Positions 27,125 to 36,161 of a DNA stretch of 64,000 nt are shown piece after piece (within the stretch, counting starts at the first letter, position 1; the number at the start of each line of letters is the position of its first letter). The stretch lies in NCBI RefSeq assembly GCF_913773725.1, contig NZ_CAJYGK010000016.1, positions 151,438-215,437 on the forward strand, read 5' to 3'. The translations under genes were made by a program, and so were the position numbers. Below the pieces are notes generated by a model, which saw nothing but the letters and a program-made list of their open reading frames with translations, ran no database searches and had not been told where the DNA came from. The stretch is from an uncultured Aquabacterium sp. GTDB lineage: Bacteria > Pseudomonadota > Gammaproteobacteria > Burkholderiales > Burkholderiaceae_C.

Positions 27125-29398
27125 TCACTGCGCGCCACCCGCCGGGGCGGACGGCTGGGGCGCCAGCTTCGGCGCAAAGCGCGAATCGGGCGGGACAACC
27201 ACCGTCGGGGTCGGGGCGTTCGGGTCGTCCAGCGGCTGGCGCACCGAGGGCATGGTCAGCTCGCTGCTGAACTTCAGCGGGTCCATCACGGGCGCGTCAC
27301 GCACCTGCAGCACCGCATTCGGCGGCGGCCCTACCTCGGCCTGGCGCTGGCGCATGTAGTCGTAGCGATTCAGGGTCACCTCGTTGCTCGCATCCTGCGA
27401 ACGCAACACCACCGGCCGCAGGAACACCATCAGGTTGGTCTTGCTGCGCGCCCGCGAGCGGCTCTTGAACAGGTTGCCGAGCACCGGGATGTCGGCCAGC
27501 AACGGCACCTGCGACTCGTCGTTGCCATACTGGTCCTTGAGCAGGCCGCCCAGGATCAGCGTCTGACCGTCGTCCACGACCACGGTCGTCTCGATCGAGC
27601 TCTTGGTCGTGGTCGGCCCCTGCGTGGAGCTGACGGACTCGACATCGGATTTTTCCTGGAACACCGTCATGCGCACGGTGCCGCCCTCGCCCACCTGCGG
27701 CTTCACCCGCAGCGTCAGGCCTACATCGCGGCGTTCGATGGTGGTGAAGGGGTTGACCGAGCCGGAGCTGTTGGTCGTCGCGTTGGTGTAGGAGCCCGTC
27801 ACGAAGGGCACGTTGCGGCCCACGACGATCTTGGCCTCTTCGTTGTCCAGCGCCACCATGTTGGGCTTGGAGAGGATGTTGGCGTCGGCCTTGGTCTCCA
27901 GGAAGGTGGCCAGCGCACCCAGATTGTAGGTGCCGTCCGACATCTTGTGCAGGTAGCCGACGTTGAAGCCGCTCAGGCTGGCCACCGCCGAGCGCGAGGC
28001 CCCGGCCAACGAGAACAGGCCCGGCACCCCGCCGGAGGCCAGGCTGGTGCCCGCGGCCACGATGTTGTTCGTGCCGGTGGCCGCGGCCCACTGGAAGCCG
28101 GCTTCGGCCAGCTTGTTCTCGTTGACCTCGACGATCATCGCCTCGATGTAGATCTGGGCACGCCGGCCATCGAGCTGGTCGATCACCGCACGCAGCTGGC
28201 GATACAGCGCATCGGTGGCGGTGATGATCAGCGAATTGGTGCTCGGGTCGGCCTGGATGAAGCCACCCGTGGACGGTTGGGCCGAGGCGGCCACCGGGGC
28301 CGTGGACTGGGCAGAAGCCCCGCTGGTGCCACTGCTGTTGCCCAGCGAACCGAGGCCGGTCTGCATGCCCGTGGCGCCGGTCACCGGCGTGCCGCCCGGA
28401 GTCGGGTTGCCGCTGGTGCCTGCGCTGCCACTGGCCGCACCACCTCCGCCGGGGAAGGATGCGCGCAGCACCTGGGCGAGCTTCACCGCATCCGCATTGC
28501 GCAGGTAGACCACATGGATGCCGCTGCCGCCCAGGCCGCTCGTGCCCGGTCGGTCCAGACGCTGTATCAGGTTGCGCACGAGCGCCATCCGCGCCGCATT
28601 CGGCGCCCGCACCATCAGGGTGTTGGTGCGGACATCGGCCATGACCAGGGTGCTTTGACCCCCTGCACCGCCGCCCGCCACCGCCCCCCCGCCCGCACTG
28701 TTGTCGGCCAGCTTCTGCACCACCGGAGCGAGGTCGGAGGCGATCGCGTACTGCAGCGGAATCGCCTCCATGTCTGTGGCCTGCGGCACGTCCAGCGCGG
28801 CAATCATCTGTCCGAACCGCTTGAGGTTGTCGGCGTAATCGGTGATGACCAGGGTGTTCGAACCCGGGTTGGCGTTGATGGTGTTGTTCGGGCTGATCAG
28901 CGGCCGCAGCACGGCAACCAGGTTGTTGGCGTTCTCGTACTGGATGCGGAAGATCTGGGTCAGCACCTGGTCGCCCTGACGCTTGACGGTGCCGACATCC
29001 ACCGTCCCGGTCTGCAGCTTGGCCTCGGCCTCGGGCACCACCTTGAGCAGCCCCTGCACCTCGACCACGGCAAAGCCCTGCCCGCGCAGCGCCGCCAGGA
29101 AATTCAGATAGGCCTCACGCGGGGTCAGCGGCTGCTCGCTGTAGAGCGTGATCGTGCCCTTGACCCGGGGGTCGACCATGATCTGGCGCTCGGTGATGGC
29201 CGCCATGGCACGGGCCACCCCTTCGATCTCGGCATTGACGAAGTTGAGCGTGACCGACGGCGCCGCCTTCTTCACGGTCGACGGGGTGGCGGCGTGCGCA
29301 TATCCGATCGGGATCAGACCGCCGGGGCCCAGGCCGACGGCGAGCGCCGTGACCAGCGCCGTCGCGCGGGGACGATTCAGCAGGTGGGGTTTCTTCAT
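27125..29398 (-). CDS. gspD: Type II secretion secretin GspD
   Basis: This 757-residue outer-membrane secretin has a signal peptide of about 36 residues (ending GYAHAA), N0 to N3 periplasmic domains, and a C-terminal secretin domain carrying VGRNVPFVTGSYTNA and the VPLLADIPVLGNLFKSR signature. A Gly/Ser/Thr-rich insert of about 65 residues sits between N2 and N3 (from about residue 315), a common but variable feature of GspD. The multimer forms the exit channel for folded exoproteins. It ends with a Pro-rich tail probably reaching the S domain or pilotin region. gspN lies 3 bp upstream. Confidence 0.96.
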   Translation of the reverse strand: MKKPHLLNRPRATALVTALAVGLGPGGLIPIGYAHAATPSTVKKAAPSVTLNFVNAEIEGVARAMAAITERQIMVDPRVKGTITLYSEQPLTPREAYLNFLAALRGQGFAVVEVQGLLKVVPEAEAKLQTGTVDVGTVKRQGDQVLTQIFRIQYENANNLVAVLRPLISPNNTINANPGSNTLVITDYADNLKRFGQMIAALDVPQATDMEAIPLQYAIASDLAPVVQKLADNSAGGGAVAGGGAGGQSTLVMADVRTNTLMVRAPNAARMALVRNLIQRLDRPGTSGLGGSGIHVVYLRNADAVKLAQVLRASFPGGGGAASGSAGTSGNPTPGGTPVTGATGMQTGLGSLGNSSGTSGASAQSTAPVAASAQPSTGGFIQADPSTNSLIITATDALYRQLRAVIDQLDGRRAQIYIEAMIVEVNENKLAEAGFQWAAATGTNNIVAAGTSLASGGVPGLFSLAGASRSAVASLSGFNVGYLHKMSDGTYNLGALATFLETKADANILSKPNMVALDNEEAKIVVGRNVPFVTGSYTNATTNSSGSVNPFTTIERRDVGLTLRVKPQVGEGGTVRMTVFQEKSDVESVSSTQGPTTTKSSIETTVVVDDGQTLILGGLLKDQYGNDESQVPLLADIPVLGNLFKSRSRARSKTNLMVFLRPVVLRSQDASNEVTLNRYDYMRQRQAEVGPPPNAVLQVRDAPVMDPLKFSSELTMPSVRQPLDDPNAPTPTVVVPPDSRFAPKLAPQPSAPAGGAQ

Positions 29399-29401
29399 GC
29401 C

Positions 29402-30322
29402 TTATCCGATCGAAATGACAGACCGGTCGCCTTCGCGCCGACCGATGATGTTCAACAAGTTGTCCAGTGCGCCCTGCTCGGCGGGCGTCGCCCGCGCCTC
29501 GCCCCGAAAGCGCACACCGCCCGGACCACTGCTGCCCTCGCCGGACAGCAGCAGGGCGCCATCCAGGGTCGTGAGCCGCATCTGCAACTGCCCTTGCGCG
29601 TCACCGACCACGTCCAGCCGGTACGACCCCAGGCGGGTGAGCGTTGTCACGCGCGACGACACGTTGTCCAGCGACACCGCGGCCGAGCCGTCGATGCGCG
29701 CGCGCCCCTGCACCCACTCCAGCGTCAGCCCGCGCGATTCCAGGCGGAGCACGCCGCCCAGCGCCAGCGTATTCCACGGGGTACCCAGGCCGCTCAGCCA
29801 GGCCGCAGGCCAGTGCCCCACGGAGCCGGCGTCACGCGGCGGAGCCGTGCCGCCCTCGTCCATCAGCACGCGCGCCTGCACGCGCCCCCACCCCGGACGG
29901 ATCTGCACCAGCACCGGCGTAGGCATGCAGCACCCCTGCTGCAATCGCAGCTGCAACCCCGTCCACGTGGGACGCAAGGTCCAGTTCAATCGGCCGGGCA
30001 AGGCCCGCGCATCCCGGCTGCCCGCCCCGCCGGTCAGCACGGCCACGGCCTCGCCGCGCCACACCGTGCCACGGGCATCGGCCAGCAACAGCCGCCCGTC
30101 GGTGGCCCCGCTCACAAGCTGAGCCAGCCACGGGGCCGGAGCAAACACGGACAGTCCCAGCAGCATGCCGAGCGCACCGCCCCACCAGCCCCACAGGCGC
30201 CCCGCCTTGCGCATCTTTTCCCAACGCGCCACCTCCAATGTGGACTCCATCCAGCGCGTCGTGAGCGCACTTGTGCCCTTGAAACGGGAGGGCGGGCGAC
30301 GCGCGGATGACAGCCAGGCCAT
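29402..30322 (-). CDS. gspN: Type II secretion protein GspN
   Basis: This 306-residue protein has one N-terminal membrane segment (GWWGGALGMLLGLSVFAPAP) and a long periplasmic region including GTVWRGEA, typical of GspN. Several beta/gamma-proteobacterial systems carry this protein. Its exact part in the machine is unclear, and it is thought to stabilise the platform. The ATG at 30322 has GAGGAT before it and follows the gspM stop by 10 bp. The frame is open further upstream, but that would run into gspM. Confidence 0.88.
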   Translation of the reverse strand: MAWLSSARRPPSRFKGTSALTTRWMESTLEVARWEKMRKAGRLWGWWGGALGMLLGLSVFAPAPWLAQLVSGATDGRLLLADARGTVWRGEAVAVLTGGAGSRDARALPGRLNWTLRPTWTGLQLRLQQGCCMPTPVLVQIRPGWGRVQARVLMDEGGTAPPRDAGSVGHWPAAWLSGLGTPWNTLALGGVLRLESRGLTLEWVQGRARIDGSAAVSLDNVSSRVTTLTRLGSYRLDVVGDAQGQLQMRLTTLDGALLLSGEGSSGPGGVRFRGEARATPAEQGALDNLLNIIGRREGDRSVISIG

Positions 30323-30332
30323 GGGGCGATCC

Positions 30333-30854
30333 TCAGCGTGCGGTCGGGCCGGGCGCCAGGCCCACCACCACATTGCCCGCGTACGTGCCTGGCGAGGTCT
30401 GCGTCAGGGTGGCCTCCAGCGGGCGCACCCGGGCACCGGCACGGGCCTCCTCAAGCCAGGTGGCCAGCGCGTCACCCGACACGCCGTCGAGCATCAACGT
30501 GGCGCGGTCCCCCTGCATCATCAGGCGGGCGCGTCCGCCCAGGCGCTCACTGGCCGCGCGCAGCGCCGCCTCGGCCTGGGCCGGCGGCACCGGTGGGCGC
30601 CCCCGCAGCGCCTGGGCCTCGTCGGCCAGCCGGCGCATCTGGTCGAGTTGCACGCCAAGTTCACGCTGTTGCGCGGGCACCTGCTGCAGGGTGCGCCAGG
30701 CCGGGCGGATGCCCACCAGCACCAGCACGGCCAAGGCGGCCAGCCACAGGGCCACCGTCACCAGGCGACGCTCGCGTGCCGCCATCGTCGCCCAGCGCGC
30801 GTGGAAGGCCTCGCGGAAGCCCTGGAGAGAGGTGGATGCATCGATCGAAGCCAT
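30333..30854 (-). CDS. gspM: Type II secretion protein GspM
   Basis: This 173-residue bitopic protein has a membrane helix at about residues 31-53 (LVTVALWLAALAVLVLVGIR), a periplasmic coiled-coil stretch (ELGVQLDQMRRLADEAQAL), and a small ferredoxin-like domain at the end. GspM pairs with GspL in the assembly platform. It lies between gspL and gspN with short spacers. Confidence 0.9.
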   Translation of the reverse strand: MASIDASTSLQGFREAFHARWATMAARERRLVTVALWLAALAVLVLVGIRPAWRTLQQVPAQQRELGVQLDQMRRLADEAQALRGRPPVPPAQAEAALRAASERLGGRARLMMQGDRATLMLDGVSGDALATWLEEARAGARVRPLEATLTQTSPGTYAGNVVVGLAPGPTAR

Positions 30855-30882
30855 CGTGGGGGTCCTGCAGGATCAAACGGGA

Positions 30883-32145
30883 TCAGGCGCGCGGCACCCG
30901 GCGCACGGTGAAACGCCCCCCGGCCGGGTCGACCTCGAGCTCGACACCGGCTGCTAGGAGTCGCTCGCGCAGCGCCTCGATCTCGGGGGCACCCCAGCCC
31001 GCCGGCGCGCCCAGCGTCAGGCTGTTGCCGTCGTACTGCAAGGAGGGGGAGGCCTGCTCGGCCGGCCAGGCCGCCGCCACCGCACCCATCAGCGACTCCA
31101 GGTCGTTGTCCCCCGGCTCGCCGGCAGCGGCACGCAGCAGTTCGGTTTCCTTCTGCATCTGAACGGGCGCGTCCAGCACGACCTGCACCTGCGGATGGGC
31201 CTGCCTCAGCAGCTGCACCATCTCGGAACGCTGACGCTGCACATCCCGCTTTTCATGCCAGGCCCACAGGTTGAGGCCCAGGACCTGCACCGCCACCAGC
31301 GCGGCGAGGCCGGCTCGCACCGGTCGCCATTGCGGGCTCATCAGGCGGCGCCACTGATCGCGCAGGGCATGCAGCCCCTTGCTGCGCGGCGTCAGCTCGA
31401 ACTGCAGCAGGTTCCACAGCGAACGCGCGGCCTGCAGCATGTGCTCGGCAGGTGTCTGCACGATGACAGGCCGCCCCAGCCAGCGCTCGGCCGGCGCAGC
31501 CACGGCCGGGGTCGCAAACCAGCGAGCGTCGTCAGGCGCGGGATCCGGCAGCAGCGCGCGGGCCAGTGAACCGTCCGCCGGCCACGTGGCCACCCCCTCG
31601 GCGGACGACCAGGTGATCACCGTGTCGCTGCTCTCGCCGCCGTCCGGGTCGCCATCCAGCTGATGAAAGTAGGCCGACGCCGGCTCGTCCGGCCAGACAG
31701 CGGGGACGACCCGGTCCACCCGCACCTTGGCCTTCTCCAGCGCCATGATCTGACCTGTGAGCCAGGTGTGGTCGCACACCGCCACCCAGGTCGGCTGACC
31801 AGGTCTGGCAGCCGGGGCAACGGCGAGGTGCACGTCGTCGGGCTCGTCCAGCAAGGCCTCTTCGAGCAGGCTCGCCAGCGCCGCCCGCAGGCGGCCGGCG
31901 GGCGCACGGGGCAGCGTCAGGCGGTGCCAGCTCAGGTCCTGAGGCGGCATGACCGCGACCACGTTGTCGGCGCGGGGCAGCATGGGGGCCACGCACCGCC
32001 CCTGACGGGTCACGCTCACGCCATCGCCGCTGAGCACGTAGGCAAACTCCCGGGCCGTCGCCCCGGGCAGGGTGCCGGCAGCGTCCTGCTCCGCGTCGGC
32101 ACGAAGGCGGACACGCGCGGGCAGTTGGATGATCAGGGTGCTCAT
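30883..32145 (-). CDS. gspL: Type II secretion protein GspL
   Basis: This 420-residue protein has a cytoplasmic actin-like region (about 1-255), a membrane helix near 262-285 (RAGLAALVAVQVLGLNLWAW), and a periplasmic ferredoxin-like domain. GspL recruits GspE to the membrane and dimerises with GspM. A 139-bp gap separates it from gspK, larger than elsewhere in the operon. A TACAAT element in that gap could be a -10 box, but no matching -35 was found. Confidence 0.9.
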   Translation of the reverse strand: MSTLIIQLPARVRLRADAEQDAAGTLPGATAREFAYVLSGDGVSVTRQGRCVAPMLPRADNVVAVMPPQDLSWHRLTLPRAPAGRLRAALASLLEEALLDEPDDVHLAVAPAARPGQPTWVAVCDHTWLTGQIMALEKAKVRVDRVVPAVWPDEPASAYFHQLDGDPDGGESSDTVITWSSAEGVATWPADGSLARALLPDPAPDDARWFATPAVAAPAERWLGRPVIVQTPAEHMLQAARSLWNLLQFELTPRSKGLHALRDQWRRLMSPQWRPVRAGLAALVAVQVLGLNLWAWHEKRDVQRQRSEMVQLLRQAHPQVQVVLDAPVQMQKETELLRAAAGEPGDNDLESLMGAVAAAWPAEQASPSLQYDGNSLTLGAPAGWGAPEIEALRERLLAAGVELEVDPAGGRFTVRRVPRA

Positions 32146-32284
32146 GCCGTAATGCGGGGGTCAGGCTGGGTCGGGTACGAAGGTTGCACCAGCATAGGTG
32201 CTTGCGCATTGTAGGAGCGCCGAAATAGCACCCCTTTACGGATTGATACGCGGATGACGGCCGGTCGTCCCATCCCCCCACGAG

Positions 32285-33313
32285 TCAAGGCCGGGTCTGC
32301 CCGGAGCCGGCCGTGGGCTCCAGTCCGGAGAAGCGGGTCTGGTGCCGCACGAGCACGTCCATGCCCACGCGCTGCACCAGGTGCCGCTGCTCGATCACGT
32401 TGTCCTCGAGGCGCAGCCGCCCGCGCACCTCGAAGAAGTCCGAGTTCACGCGCAGCCGCGACAGGTCGAGCGTGCGCGCATCCAGCACACGGGACAACTC
32501 GGCCACATCCTTGAAGGCGCTGCGCTGGCGCGCCTGCACCAACCGCTCTGCGGTGGCCAGGTCGAGCCGCTCGACGACGGCCGCGATCACCTCCTTGGGG
32601 GCGGTGTTGACGTTCACGCCCGTCGAGTCCGGCAGCAGTGTCAGATAAGGTCGGAGCCGCTCTACCGTGGCGGCGTCGAAGCCCAGCCACACGAGCTGGT
32701 CCACATGCTGCGGCATCAGCGGCGCCTGCGCCTGCTCCGACTCCCCGCCCAGCTTGGCCAGCATCGTGCCATCGCCGGTCTGCTGAGCCAGCCAGGCGCG
32801 CCGGAAGCTCGCCGCCAGCCCGTCGCCCAGAGACGGCGACAGCCCCAGCATCTCGCACAGGCGACGCAGCACCGCGACCTCGCGCACGTCCAGTTCACCG
32901 GCGCCGTCGACCACGTTGCGCAGGTTGTAGCGCGCGGTCGCGTCCTCGACCCGCCCGGAGAGAAAGGCCTCCGGGGCGTCGTCGGTGTTGCTCGCATCGG
33001 CAGCCAGAAAGGTCGACAGCCGGGCCTCGGCCAGCGGGGTGGCCCATGCCTCACCCAGGTGGTCAGGCCCGCCGTTGCGCGCGTCCTCACGGAGGATCAG
33101 CCGAGCCCAGTCCAGTGCCCCACTGAGCACCCACATGGCCTGGCTGCGCACCCGCTCCGCGCCCTCCACCTGCACGGCGCGCCACTGCTGCCACACCATC
33201 GAGGCGGCAAACGTGGCCACCAGCGTCACAATCACCATGGCCATCAGCAAGGCCGCGCCCCGCTGGTTGCGGCGCGAACGGCTGGCAGAACGAGGCATCC
33301 ACGGCACTGGCAT
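32285..33313 (-). CDS. gspK: Type II secretion minor pseudopilin GspK
   Basis: This 342-residue large minor pseudopilin caps the pseudopilus tip with GspI and GspJ. The prepilin peptidase site is near residues 19-20 (RRNQRG, then AALLMAMVIV), and position +5 lacks the usual glutamate, as is typical for GspK. The inserted alpha-helical domain contains VNVNTAPKEVIAAVVE, a helix-hairpin-helix-like stretch characteristic of the family. It starts 6 bp after gspJ. Confidence 0.93.
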   Translation of the reverse strand: MPVPWMPRSASRSRRNQRGAALLMAMVIVTLVATFAASMVWQQWRAVQVEGAERVRSQAMWVLSGALDWARLILREDARNGGPDHLGEAWATPLAEARLSTFLAADASNTDDAPEAFLSGRVEDATARYNLRNVVDGAGELDVREVAVLRRLCEMLGLSPSLGDGLAASFRRAWLAQQTGDGTMLAKLGGESEQAQAPLMPQHVDQLVWLGFDAATVERLRPYLTLLPDSTGVNVNTAPKEVIAAVVERLDLATAERLVQARQRSAFKDVAELSRVLDARTLDLSRLRVNSDFFEVRGRLRLEDNVIEQRHLVQRVGMDVLVRHQTRFSGLEPTAGSGQTRP

Positions 33314-33319
33314 GGCTCC

Positions 33320-34009
33320 TCAGTTCGGCTGAGGCGACAGCATCACGTCGCGCTGCAGCCGGCCATTCAGCCCACTGCCCTCGGCAAACACGAGCTGCAG
33401 CCGCACCGCCTCGGGCAGCTGCTGGCGCGCCGCCGCGGGCACGCCGGACGCCGAAGGCGCGGCTGGCGCGACATTGCCGGTGGACTGGCAGTTGGTCAAC
33501 GAGCCATTGCGAAAGCAGTAGACCTGCCACTGCTCGACGCCCGACAAGGCCGTCAAGGCCCCCGGCTCGGTTCCTTGCAGCTGGTAGGTCGTGCGCCAGG
33601 CCTGCTTGAGCTCACCCACCCGCGTCACCGCCGGGCTGGCCCACCGCACCCAGCGGCCACCCCGCACCACCCACGCCACCACGCGCACACCGGCAGGATC
33701 CCGCCGCGTGAACCGCATCGCCCCACCGTCGTACTCCAGTCCCGGCACCACCTGGGTGTCCAGCACCTGGGCCATGTCGGCCTCCCACTGCACCATGACC
33801 GACTGCAGGCGCAGCGTGCGACGCAGGTTGTCGTCCGCCACAGCACGGGCGCTGCTGATGGCATCCAGCCCTTTCCATGCGGTGGCCGCCAGCACGGACA
33901 GGATCATCAAGGCGACCAGCACCTCGACCAGCGTGAACCCGCTCACCCGGCGGGCGGGGAGCACCCTGGACGAGGCCAGGAACGAAGGGCTGCGCGGCAT
34001 GGCGGACAT
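33320..34009 (-). CDS. gspJ: Type II secretion minor pseudopilin GspJ
   Basis: This 229-residue pseudopilin has a long leader and the cleavage motif G24-F25 with E29 at +5 (SGFTLVEVLVALMILS). It interacts with GspI and GspK at the pseudopilus tip. The ATG at 34009 lies one base after the gspI stop. An ATG 9 bases further in (34000) is possible, and the longer frame back to 34063 would overlap gspI more and is unlikely. Confidence 0.9.
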   Translation of the reverse strand: MSAMPRSPSFLASSRVLPARRVSGFTLVEVLVALMILSVLAATAWKGLDAISSARAVADDNLRRTLRLQSVMVQWEADMAQVLDTQVVPGLEYDGGAMRFTRRDPAGVRVVAWVVRGGRWVRWASPAVTRVGELKQAWRTTYQLQGTEPGALTALSGVEQWQVYCFRNGSLTNCQSTGNVAPAAPSASGVPAAARQQLPEAVRLQLVFAEGSGLNGRLQRDVMLSPQPN

Positions 34010-34010
34010 G

Positions 34011-34406
34011 TCAGAACCGCGGCAGGATGGTCGACAGCTTGACGATGGGCTGGTTCGCCTCATCCATCACCTGTGCATCGACCCGCCGGAAGTTGAGGTT
34101 GGGCGTGGGGCGCACCACCAGCCGCCCGGGCAGGGTGCGGCCCATTTCCTGGCAACTGAAGTCGCTGTCGCCCACAGCCGGGAACAGCCGCGAGAGCTTC
34201 ATCGACGTCAACTGGTTTTCGGCGCACATCTGCGCCAGGGTCAGATCGGCCATGCGCTGGGCGTTGATCCCCAGCCCGCCGGCCGCCTTGATGCCCGCCG
34301 ACAGCGTGACCGCCACGATGGCGAGCGCCACCAGCACCTCGATCAGCGTCATGCCCGGCGCAGGAGCAGGCCGCTGCCGCACGCCGCGCGGGTCAGCGAC
34401 CGCCAT
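34011..34406 (-). CDS. gspI: Type II secretion minor pseudopilin GspI
   Basis: This 131-residue pseudopilin has its cleavage site at G18-M19 and E23 at +5 (PGMTLIEVLVALAIVAV). GspI nucleates the tip complex. The ATG at 34406 has GGGGAG upstream and overlaps the end of gspH by 14 bp, implying coupled translation. The length fits the family. Confidence 0.9.
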   Translation of the reverse strand: MAVADPRGVRQRPAPAPGMTLIEVLVALAIVAVTLSAGIKAAGGLGINAQRMADLTLAQMCAENQLTSMKLSRLFPAVGDSDFSCQEMGRTLPGRLVVRPTPNLNFRRVDAQVMDEANQPIVKLSTILPRF

Positions 34407-34893
34407 TCGCGCTCCCCCCTTGTGCACTGGCATCGTCGGTCACCACATCGAAGGGCGACAGCCCGTCCGTGGCGATCACCAGGCGGCGGTCTTCCAGGCT
34501 CAGCACGACGCTCTGCGGGCCGATGACCGGCTCGGGACCCAGCACGATGCTGCGCGCCCCGATCACTTCGGCTCGCACCTCGCGCGCCTGCCACTGCAGC
34601 GGCGGCATGAAGGCGGGCGGCAGACCGAGGAACTGGTAATCGGCATCCGGTCCGTTGGGCTGCGGTACCCACAGCACGGTCAGGGCACCGGCCCGTGCCT
34701 GCGTGCGCGCCGACTCGAGCACGGCCACGAGGCGCGCGGCCTCCCGGTCCAGACGTGTGGCGGCCGGATCCGGAATCGCCAGCGAAATCACGGCCGTGGT
34801 CAGGCCGATCATCGCGATCACGACCATCAACTCCAGCAGCGTGAAACCACGCGACCGGCGCCGAAGCTCACTGCCAGGAACCGACGTCCGCAT
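34393..34893 (-). CDS. gspH: Type II secretion minor pseudopilin GspH
   Basis: This 166-residue minor pseudopilin carries the leader peptide SELRRRSRG cut before FTLLELMVV, with E21 at +5. It links the tip complex to the GspG shaft. The start at 34893 follows GAAGG and overlaps gspG by 26 bp; another ATG lies 9 codons further upstream. The body has the usual GspH beta domain (LDREAARLVAVLESARTQAR). Confidence 0.9.
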   Translation of the reverse strand: MRTSVPGSELRRRSRGFTLLELMVVIAMIGLTTAVISLAIPDPAATRLDREAARLVAVLESARTQARAGALTVLWVPQPNGPDADYQFLGLPPAFMPPLQWQAREVRAEVIGARSIVLGPEPVIGPQSVVLSLEDRRLVIATDGLSPFDVVTDDASAQGGSANGGR

Positions 34894-35326
34894 CACGGCC
34901 TTCGCCGCCGCTCTGGCCATCGGCCCCGAAGCTGAAGACGTCGACCTGGCCCTTCACGCCCGGGTTCACATACTGGTAGGCATTGCCCCACGGATCGGTG
35001 GGCAGCTTTTCCAGATACGGCTTCCAGTTCGGCGGAATGGGACCGGTGGTGGGCTTGGCCACCAGGGCCTTGAGCCCCTGCTCGGCTGTCGGGTAGCGCT
35101 GGTTGTCCAACCGGTACAGCTTGAGCGCCTGCATCAGGTTGCCGACGTCCGTGCGCGCTGCGGTGACCCGGGCGTCATCCGCACGGTCCAGCACGTTCGG
35201 CACGATCAGCGCCGCCAGCAGGCCGATGATCACCAGCACCACCATCAGTTCGATCAGCGTGAAACCACGCTGCACCAGTTGGCCCGCACGCTGACGGGCC
35301 CGGGACATCATCTGAAACTTGCTCAT
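34868..35326 (-). CDS. gspG: Type II secretion major pseudopilin GspG
   Basis: This 152-residue major pseudopilin is cut between G21 and F22, with E26 at +5 (RGFTLIELMVVLVIIGLLAA). The conserved calcium-loop region follows (DPWGNAYQYVNPG and DVFSFGADGQSGGEG). It forms the pseudopilus shaft. It is the first gene of the minus-strand operon, and the 161 bp upstream of it are shared with the divergent gspC. Confidence 0.96.
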   Translation of the reverse strand: MSKFQMMSRARQRAGQLVQRGFTLIELMVVLVIIGLLAALIVPNVLDRADDARVTAARTDVGNLMQALKLYRLDNQRYPTAEQGLKALVAKPTTGPIPPNWKPYLEKLPTDPWGNAYQYVNPGVKGQVDVFSFGADGQSGGEGRDADVGSWQ

Positions 35327-35473
35327 CTTGCTTTCCGAATAAGACGCTGGCGCCCTCCGGACCGTCCGGCACCACAAGCCACACCAGCATGCCGCAGCCC
35401 GGGCCGCCTCCGGCGCCGGATGTACCCGGGGTTGCCCCCGCAGTTTCCGTCACGCCACCACATCGGCAACCAT

Positions 35474-35479
35474 CATAAT
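35474..35479 (+). promoter_or_regulatory. Possible -10 box for gspC
   Basis: CATAAT lies 8 bp before the gspC ATG, so a transcript from it would start almost at the start codon. No good -35 hexamer lies at the expected distance. The 35327-35487 region must also drive the gsp operon leftward; no clear promoter for it was seen. Confidence 0.35.
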
Positions 35480-35487
35480 GGGGCGAT

Positions 35488-36120
35488 ATGGCATCTCGCT
35501 TCTTCGCCCTCCTGACCTGGGCCGCCGTCGCGGCGAGCCTGGCTTACTGGGGTCTGCGCTGGCTCGCGCCCCCTTCGGCCGTGCCGACCAACGCCACCCT
35601 GGTGTCGCCCGACACGGCTGCGCGGGGCGACCTGCGCCGATTGCTGAGCGGGCCGGCGCGCACGGTCGAGGCCGCAGCCCCGGTCAGTGCCTCGGCCGAG
35701 CTGCTCGCCCGCATCAAGCTGCTGGGCGTGGTTGCGCCGCGAACGCCGGGTGGCCAGGGGGTGGCGCTGGTGTCGGTGGACGGCAAGCCGCCCCGCGCCC
35801 TCCGCCTGGGCGACCGCGTGGACGGCGACTTCGTTCTCAAAGGCCTGACGCAGCGCGGCGCTGACATCGGTCCGGCCGCGGGCGAGGGGGTGGTGACCCT
35901 CGATCTGCCCTTGATGCCCCCACCGGCTGCCGGCAGCCTGCCACCCATCAGCGGCTTCGAGCGCAACAGCGCGCCTCGCGTGCCGATCGATGGGCCTGTG
36001 CAGGCCGCGCCCGCGGCGCGCGGCAGCCTGACGTCCCCCGAACAGGCTCCGCCCCCCGGCGCAGGCGGGGTGCCCGCGCCCCCGAGCCCGGTGAACCCGG
36101 GACAACGCGGGCCGGACTGA
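35488..36120 (+). CDS. gspC: Type II secretion protein GspC
   Basis: This 210-residue bitopic inner-membrane protein has a membrane helix near residues 8-27, a periplasmic HR domain (IKLLGVVAPR, then GKPPRALRLGDRVDGDFVL), and a long Pro/Ala-rich tail. The HR domain touches the N0 domain of the GspD secretin and so joins the inner and outer membrane parts. No PDZ domain is present, as in the shorter PF11356-type members. It is divergent from the rest of the gsp genes, so its level may be set separately. Confidence 0.87.
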   Translation: MASRFFALLTWAAVAASLAYWGLRWLAPPSAVPTNATLVSPDTAARGDLRRLLSGPARTVEAAAPVSASAELLARIKLLGVVAPRTPGGQGVALVSVDGKPPRALRLGDRVDGDFVLKGLTQRGADIGPAAGEGVVTLDLPLMPPPAAGSLPPISGFERNSAPRVPIDGPVQAAPAARGSLTSPEQAPPPGAGGVPAPPSPVNPGQRGPD

Positions 36121-36161
36121 ATGCACCGCACGACGCCACCCTCCACGGGGCGGCGCGGCGA

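Noticed and set aside
26498..30310. A 1270-codon open frame on the plus strand across the gsp genes
   Set aside because: It is antisense to gspE, gspD and gspN, all with clear family motifs. Its translation is rich in His, Gln and Arg without any domain. Such long shadow frames are expected at this GC content.
32146..32284. Internal promoter before gspL
   Set aside because: A TACAAT element is present but no acceptable -35 lies 16-19 bp away, so it was mentioned under gspL only.
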